Shown piece after piece: positions 59,619 to 64,000 of a DNA stretch of 64,000 nt. The notes beneath the pieces were generated by a model. The model saw only the letters and a list, made by a program, of their open reading frames with translations, was not told where the DNA came from and did no database searches. Position 1 is the stretch's first letter, and each line of letters begins with the position of its first letter. Both the position numbers and the translations under genes were made by a program. Source of the DNA: Prescottella subtropica (GTDB lineage Bacteria > Actinomycetota > Actinomycetes > Mycobacteriales > Mycobacteriaceae). The DNA lies in assembly GCF_005434945.1 (NCBI RefSeq), contig NZ_SKCH01000003.1, positions 1-64,000 on the forward strand, written 5' to 3'.

Positions 59619-60847
59619 CCGGCCCGGAACGGGACGTGCGTGGGGCGTCGGACATAGTTGCCGGAGGCGTACTCGACGCCGTCGATGTCGACGTCGAAGT
59701 CCGGGCAGCGGGCAAGCAGTTCCTCGAGCGCGACCCGCGCCTGCATGCGTGCGGCCGCAGCCCCCAGGCAGTGGTGGTTGCCGCTGCTGAACGTCATGAT
59801 CAGCCGCGGATCGCGGAGCACGTCGAGTTCCTCGGCGTCGTCCCCGAACACCAGCGGATCCCGGTTCGCGGACCCGTACACCAGCAGCGTCTTGCGTCCG
59901 GCGGGGATGGTGACGCCGTCGATGTCGACGTCGCGGGTGGTGGTGCGGGCCAGCCCCTGCACCGGCGAGGTGAGGCGCAGCAACTCTTCGATCGCGCCCG
60001 GGATCAGCGTCGGATCGTCGAGCAGCAGCTGCCGCTGATCGCGCCGCTGGGTGAGCAGTTGCACTGTGCCACCGAGCATTCCGGTGGTGGTGTCGTTGCC
60101 GCCGGTGACCATCGTGAACGCGAACCCGAGGATCGACAGCAGCCCGGAGACGTCGCCGTCGGCGCCGACACCGGCCGCGACGAGATGCGAGATGGTGTCG
60201 TCGCCCGCGGACCCTGATGCGGCCTCGGTGCGGCGGCGTTCGATCAGGCCACCGAAGTACGTCATCAACTCGACGACCGCATGCTGCGCGGCGAGCGGAT
60301 CACCGGTCGCGTTGGCGGCGACGATCGCGTCGGTCCAGCCGTCGAACTGCCCACGGTCCTCCGCCGGCACCCCCAGATAGTGGGCGACCACCATCGACGG
60401 CAGCGGCTTGAACAGTTCGGTGGCGATGTCGCCGCCGCCGGTCGACCGCAACCCCTCGATGCGGTCGACCACGAAGCGGCGTACCTCCGGCTCGATCGCC
60501 TCCACCTGCCGCGGCGTGAACCCGCGGGCCACGAGACGCCGGAACTGGGTGTGGGCCGGCGGATCGAGCATCACCAGCGGCGGATTGTCGCGCAACCCGA
60601 TCTTGTCGAGTTCCCCGTAGGACATCGTCAGCCCCTCGGCCGACGAGAACGTCGCCGCGTCACGAGCCGCCCCGTACACATCCGCATGCCGCGTCAGCAC
60701 CCAGAAGTCGTCCTGCGGAGCTGATTCCGGCACCACATGGTGCACCGGATCGTGTTCGCGCAGCGCCGCATACATCGGCCACGGATCCCGCCACGACTCC
60801 CCGGAACGGGGAACGTAGGCCACGTTGTCGGACATCGTCGACGTCAT
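59615..60847 (-). CDS. Cytochrome P450
   Basis: Soluble bacterial P450 of 410 residues. MVTGGNDTTTGML is the I-helix oxygen-activation motif, EELLR the ExxR motif, and FSSGNHHCLGAAAARMQARV the heme loop with Cys360. N-terminus DPWPMYAALREHDPVHHV and HTQFRRLVARGFTPRQV are typical of actinobacterial steroid or fatty-acid-type CYPs, but substrate cannot be told. A nearby gene pair at 61721-63977 encodes a ferredoxin-fused reductase that might supply electrons. Promoter candidate TTGACA-17-CACTGT lies just upstream. Confidence 0.94.
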   Translation of the reverse strand: MTSTMSDNVAYVPRSGESWRDPWPMYAALREHDPVHHVVPESAPQDDFWVLTRHADVYGAARDAATFSSAEGLTMSYGELDKIGLRDNPPLVMLDPPAHTQFRRLVARGFTPRQVEAIEPEVRRFVVDRIEGLRSTGGGDIATELFKPLPSMVVAHYLGVPAEDRGQFDGWTDAIVAANATGDPLAAQHAVVELMTYFGGLIERRRTEAASGSAGDDTISHLVAAGVGADGDVSGLLSILGFAFTMVTGGNDTTTGMLGGTVQLLTQRRDQRQLLLDDPTLIPGAIEELLRLTSPVQGLARTTTRDVDIDGVTIPAGRKTLLVYGSANRDPLVFGDDAEELDVLRDPRLIMTFSSGNHHCLGAAAARMQARVALEELLARCPDFDVDIDGVEYASGNYVRRPTHVPFRAG

Positions 60848-60890
60848 GCCTCAACAGTGAGACAGATCACGCAATTTGTCAATGATCTGG
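60848..60890 (-). promoter_or_regulatory. P450 promoter with AGATCA/TGATCT inverted repeat
   Basis: On the minus strand TTGACA, 17 bp, CACTGT ends 6 bp before the ATG, suggesting a nearly leaderless transcript. AGATCA (60864-60869) and TGATCT (60883-60888) form a dyad over the promoter, a possible site for the TetR protein of the operon. Confidence 0.45.
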
Positions 60891-60916
60891 TGGTGGCGGC
60901 CGGTGTTCCCTCTTCG

Positions 60917-61276
60917 TCACACCGTCGTCCGGCAGTAGCCGCCGATCCGGTTGATCCAGGCGCGGGTGCGGTCGTCGGTCACGAGATACAGCGAGACCAG
61001 GGGGAGTGCGGCGACCGCGAGGCCGGCCCGGATCCAGTCCTTATCGAGCAGTTCGGCAACGACGGCGATCACACCGAACGTTGCATACGACACCGAGACG
61101 AACACGGCGGGTTCCCGATCCGTGGACCGGAGCAACAGGACGAGAGCCGCGACCGCCGCCGCCGCGCACAGTGCGAGAGCGGCGACGATCCAGCCGTCGG
61201 CGCCGACCATCTGACGGCCGACCACCACCGCACACACGCCCGCGAGAACGAGTGCCGCAATCCGGTTGAACCACAT
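60917..61276 (-). CDS. Small four-helix membrane protein, hypothetical
   Basis: A 119-residue protein with about four hydrophobic helices (ALVLAGVCAVVVG, WIVAALALCAAAAVAALVLLL, VSVSYATFGVIAVVAELL, AGLAVAALPLVSLYLV) and a short basic tail. No known family. ATG 61276; divergent from the next gene with 45 bp between. Confidence 0.7.
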   Translation of the reverse strand: MWFNRIAALVLAGVCAVVVGRQMVGADGWIVAALALCAAAAVAALVLLLRSTDREPAVFVSVSYATFGVIAVVAELLDKDWIRAGLAVAALPLVSLYLVTDDRTRAWINRIGGYCRTTV

Positions 61277-61321
61277 ACGGTGTTGGTGCCCGGCCGGCGC
61301 GGCCGAGGCAAGGAGAGAGGA

Positions 61322-61717
61322 GTGGTGGTGCGGACGACATGGCGGCGACTGGCATCGAGTCGCGAGAAGTGGGCGCCGTTCGTCGGAGTCGTGGCGTTCC
61401 TGTGGTTCGGGACCCTCTTCATCTCCGATGTCGCGGCGGACGGTTCCGTCTGGAACTGGTTCAAAGTCGGTCTGTGGGTGTTCGTCATGGCCTTCTTGGC
61501 CTGGCAGTGCGTCAACGTGATTCGACGCCGACCCACCCCGTCGACACCTCCGGCCGTCGACCCGGCCTCGGTGCCGGCCGCGGACGTCCGGGACGCGATC
61601 GCGGCGACGCAGGGTCGGATCCCGGCGATCAAGGCGCTCCGCGAACGCCACCCCGGCCTCGGACTGAAGGCGGCCGCCGACCTCGTCGACGCGGCAGACC
61701 CCGACCGGGACGCCTGA
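61322..61717 (+). CDS. Membrane protein with C-terminal L7/L12-like motif
   Basis: A 131-residue protein starting at GTG 61322 behind AAGGAGAGAG. Two membrane helices (FVGVVAFLWFGTLFISDV and FKVGLWVFVMAFLAWQCV) are followed by a proline-rich linker and a C-terminal stretch RIPAIKALRERHPGLGLKAA plus DLVD, which closely resembles the ribosomal L7/L12 C-terminal domain helix (IxAIKxLRExTGLGLKEAKDLV). Small proteins with this element occur in actinobacteria; function unknown. Confidence 0.75.
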   Translation: MVVRTTWRRLASSREKWAPFVGVVAFLWFGTLFISDVAADGSVWNWFKVGLWVFVMAFLAWQCVNVIRRRPTPSTPPAVDPASVPAADVRDAIAATQGRIPAIKALRERHPGLGLKAAADLVDAADPDRDA

Positions 61718-61720
61718 CCG

Positions 61721-63085
61721 TCACACCCGCGCGTGCAGATCCTCGGTGAGGCGGGCGACGGTGTCGGCGGCACACAGTCGGTTGTCGCCGACACCACCGG
61801 ACGCGCCGCGTTTCGCCCAGCCGACGACGTACATGCCGTCGACCGGTGTACCGGTGTCGGGGGAGAGCACCCGCCCCCGATCGTTGGGGACGAGGCCGCG
61901 GGGATCGAGGGGGACACCGTCGATCCGGTCGGTCGTGAAACCGGTCGCGCAGATCGCCGAGTCCACCCGGAACACCCGCCCGGCCGCCGTGGTGACCGTG
62001 ACACCACCGGAGTCGGTCGCCGCCAGATCGGCCACCTCCTGCCCGAACGACAACACGACACGCAGCGCACCGTCGCCCCGCCGATCGTCACGGACCCCGG
62101 TGAGCGGGAGATGCGCCAGCGACTGCACCAGCGGCCCGTCCGTGCCGGGAATCGGCACGACACCCGCGGCGTCGACCAGGACGTCGACACCGTCGAGCCC
62201 GAGCAGTTCGTGCAGCGCCGACGGGGTGAACGCGGCCCGGTCCGGACCCGACCGGGACAGCACCGTCAACTCCCGGATCGCGGTGCCCGCGGACCGGTTC
62301 CGTACTCGTGCGATCCAGCGGACGACGTCGAACGCGACATTGCCCGCGCCGATCACGACACCCGCCGGCCCGGCCGGTGCGGGTGGACGGGATCCGCTGT
62401 TCTCGGCGACCAGGAGGTCGAGGGCCTGATGGATCCCGGCACCGCCGGCGGACCCGACCGGCCGGGGCACGGACGCCCCGCACGCCAGGATCACCGCGTC
62501 GTGCCGGAGTCGGAGTTCGTCGACCGACACGTCCGCCCCGACCCGGGTACGGGGGACGACCGTGACACGGTCGTCCCGGAACGGCACGTCGAACAGCCGG
62601 ATCATGTCCCGCACCCCGGCGTGGTCGCGGGACACGCCGCGGCGCAGCAGCCCCCCGACGGCGTCGTCCTGCTCGTAGACGGTGACCCGGATCGACGTCG
62701 ACCGCCGCAGCAACTCCCGCACCGTGTACATCGCTGCCGCGCCCGCCCCCACCACCGCGACCGACAGCCGGACGGCCGGGACGGGCAGCGGCAACTCGAC
62801 GACGGTGCGGGGACGGACCCGCGGCGACACGGACCCGGTGAAGTAGTCCCGGTTCCGGGCGACGTGCAGCAACTCCGACGGGGTCAGCGCATGCTCGGCC
62901 TTGATGGCCGACGCCGGGCAGGCCTCGACGCACGCGGTGCAGTCGATGCACGAGTTCGGGTCGATGTGCAGCGTGTCGGCCTCCGCGAAACCGTCCTCGC
63001 CGGGCGCGGGATGGATGCAGTTCTGCGGGCACACCCGCACACACGAGGCGTCCTTGCAGCACTGGCCCAGGATCACGTGGGTCAC
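61721..63085 (-). CDS. fprB: Ferredoxin-fused ferredoxin/flavodoxin-NADP reductase (FprB-like)
   Basis: A 454-residue flavoprotein. The N-terminal 7Fe/8Fe ferredoxin domain has CCKDASCVRVCPQNC and CIDCTACVEACP (about 9-56); then the adrenodoxin-reductase-like FAD domain VAVVGAGAAAMYTVREL (about 108), GLLRRGVSRDH, the NADPH part VVIGAGNVAFDVVRW, and the end SGGVGDNRLCAADTV. It moves electrons from NADPH through FAD to its own clusters and on to a partner. GTG 63085 is 10 bp behind the AurF-like gene stop, so the two are an operon and the diiron protein is the likely partner. Confidence 0.92.
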   Translation of the reverse strand: MTHVILGQCCKDASCVRVCPQNCIHPAPGEDGFAEADTLHIDPNSCIDCTACVEACPASAIKAEHALTPSELLHVARNRDYFTGSVSPRVRPRTVVELPLPVPAVRLSVAVVGAGAAAMYTVRELLRRSTSIRVTVYEQDDAVGGLLRRGVSRDHAGVRDMIRLFDVPFRDDRVTVVPRTRVGADVSVDELRLRHDAVILACGASVPRPVGSAGGAGIHQALDLLVAENSGSRPPAPAGPAGVVIGAGNVAFDVVRWIARVRNRSAGTAIRELTVLSRSGPDRAAFTPSALHELLGLDGVDVLVDAAGVVPIPGTDGPLVQSLAHLPLTGVRDDRRGDGALRVVLSFGQEVADLAATDSGGVTVTTAAGRVFRVDSAICATGFTTDRIDGVPLDPRGLVPNDRGRVLSPDTGTPVDGMYVVGWAKRGASGGVGDNRLCAADTVARLTEDLHARV

Positions 63086-63095
63086 GACGGACTCC

Positions 63096-63977
63096 TCAGA
63101 GAAGATTGGACTTCCGGTAGATCCAGCGGGCGCCGGGCGTGAGCAGGCCCTCCTTGCTCAGGAACTCGACGAACGGTTCCGCCGCCTTCCGGAACATCAT
63201 CCGATGGTGCTCGTTGCCGTCGATGTGAGCCTTCACGACGTCCCAGTCGAGGCCGAGGTTCTCGTACGTCCGCCGGTTGATCAGGCTCTTCGCGATGACG
63301 TGCATGCCCAGAGCGATGAGCAGAGTGCTCGCGCCGCGCCGCAGCCGGGACATGCCGCGGAGCCGATCCCGGATCTTGCGCCGCGCGAACGCCATGTGCC
63401 GGGACTCCTCGACGACATGGATGTACGCGGCCCGGCGGACCGGGGCGGCGACGTCCTCGTCGTTCATCCAGTCCCGCTGCATGACGTCGAAGATCTCCTC
63501 GCCGGCCAGGATGATCCCGTATGCGGCCGCACCGGAGAAGAGGTGACGGAACATCCAGCCGAACACGTCGAGCATGCGATCGCGGCGGGGGAACTGCGCG
63601 CCGACGGCCTCGACGGCATCGACGAACATCAGTGAGTGCAGGTTCTCGTCGGCGCACTCGTTGAACAGGAACTTCACGTCCGGTCGGGCCGGATCCGCCG
63701 GGTGGATCGACCGCAGCACCGCCACCTGCAGGCCCACCTCCAGCCAGATGCCGACACCGAGGACGTTGGCGACCTCGGCGCGGGTGAGCCGGACCCGGTC
63801 CGCCTCCGACATGCCGTCCCACAGGGCGGTGCCGTACAGCGGGGACCACTGGGGCGTCATGCCGTGCCGGTGCTCGTCGCCGGGTTCGGCCTGCGGGATC
63901 AGGGGGTTGCGTGCATCGAAGGAGAGGCGCTTCGCGGAGTCGAGAAGGGCCCCGAACAGCGCGTCGCTCTCGGACAT
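63096..63977 (-). CDS. AurF-like diiron oxygenase / ferritin-like protein
   Basis: A 293-residue all-helical protein. Iron-ligand-like motifs appear in order: GIWLEVGLQ, NECADENLHSLMF (ExxH), GEEIF, and HVVEESRHMAFAR (H-x3-E-x2-RH). This matches the AurF-type N-oxygenase group of ferritin-like diiron enzymes rather than desaturases. The C-terminus is basic (ARWIYRKSNLL). ATG 63977 is the start. The overlapping operon with a ferredoxin-NADP reductase gives the required electron supply. Substrate unknown; the name AurF denotes fold, not p-aminobenzoate activity. Confidence 0.85.
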   Translation of the reverse strand: MSESDALFGALLDSAKRLSFDARNPLIPQAEPGDEHRHGMTPQWSPLYGTALWDGMSEADRVRLTRAEVANVLGVGIWLEVGLQVAVLRSIHPADPARPDVKFLFNECADENLHSLMFVDAVEAVGAQFPRRDRMLDVFGWMFRHLFSGAAAYGIILAGEEIFDVMQRDWMNDEDVAAPVRRAAYIHVVEESRHMAFARRKIRDRLRGMSRLRRGASTLLIALGMHVIAKSLINRRTYENLGLDWDVVKAHIDGNEHHRMMFRKAAEPFVEFLSKEGLLTPGARWIYRKSNLL

Positions 63978-64000
63978 GCACGGAATGTACCTGCGCCGGA

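Noticed and set aside
59031-63977. P450, TetR, diiron oxygenase and reductase as a secondary-metabolite cluster.
   Set aside because: No synthase, synthetase, cyclase or tailoring set is present; the genes are on separate transcripts with unrelated small membrane proteins between.

Overview
The window is chromosomal DNA from a GC-rich, mycolic-acid-making actinobacterium of the Mycobacteriales, most likely Rhodococcus or a close relative. The evidence is a single-chain type I fatty acid synthase of about 3100 residues followed by acpS, a mycolyl reductase (cmrA) homologue, an L,D-transpeptidase lipoprotein, the large NAD-type glutamate dehydrogenase, frequent GTG starts, and gene order matching three Mycobacterium tuberculosis blocks as I recall them: amt-glnB-glnD-ffh-Rv2915c, fas-acpS-Rv2522c-bcp-Rv2520c-ldtB-orn-Rv2509, and ssb(Rv2478c)-ettA-gdh-Rv2475c-Rv2474c.

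1-5.0 kb is accessory. The tail of an IS3-family transposase is followed by a CRISPR adaptation pair (a Cas4-Cas1 fusion and Cas2) and one array of 37 full repeats plus a degenerate terminal repeat. The Cas4-Cas1 fusion points to type I-G (formerly I-U). No interference genes lie in the window; if present they must be left of the IS. The last, decayed repeat overlaps the 3' end of a convergent regulator gene.

5.0-15 kb: a winged-helix, cysteine-containing regulator faces a stand-alone cytochrome oxidase subunit I gene and a ferredoxin gene across a perfect 24-bp palindrome. Then come the nitrogen operon amt-glnK-glnD, with a GlnR-like site in front, and ffh with an amidohydrolase. 15-16.2 kb holds repeated palindromic DNA, a tRNA-Leu and a hypothetical gene.

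16.2-38.4 kb is the lipid and cell-envelope block: fas-acpS, a TetR regulator, an M20 peptidase, bcp, two identical tRNA-Lys genes, ldtB, a 46-codon peptide gene, tRNA-His, orn, an alcohol dehydrogenase, a LysA-like protein lacking its active-site lysine, the cmrA-like SDR, and padR-fadH.

38.4-51.9 kb carries an MFS transporter, a hydrolase, gdhA, a secreted DUF4185 protein, tRNA-Arg, a LysR regulator, a CopD/CtaG-like copper/oxidase-assembly membrane protein, an ssb paralogue, a secreted lipase and ettA. 51.9-58.4 kb is the NAD-glutamate dehydrogenase operon with two hotdog thioesterases. 58.4-64 kb is a redox region: a secreted protein, a P450-TetR operon, two small membrane proteins, and an AurF-like diiron protein paired with a ferredoxin-fused NADPH reductase.

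Themes are nitrogen assimilation (amt-glnK-glnD and two glutamate dehydrogenases), mycolate and envelope construction, and redox proteins. Many intergenic regions hold perfect inverted repeats that look like operators or terminators.
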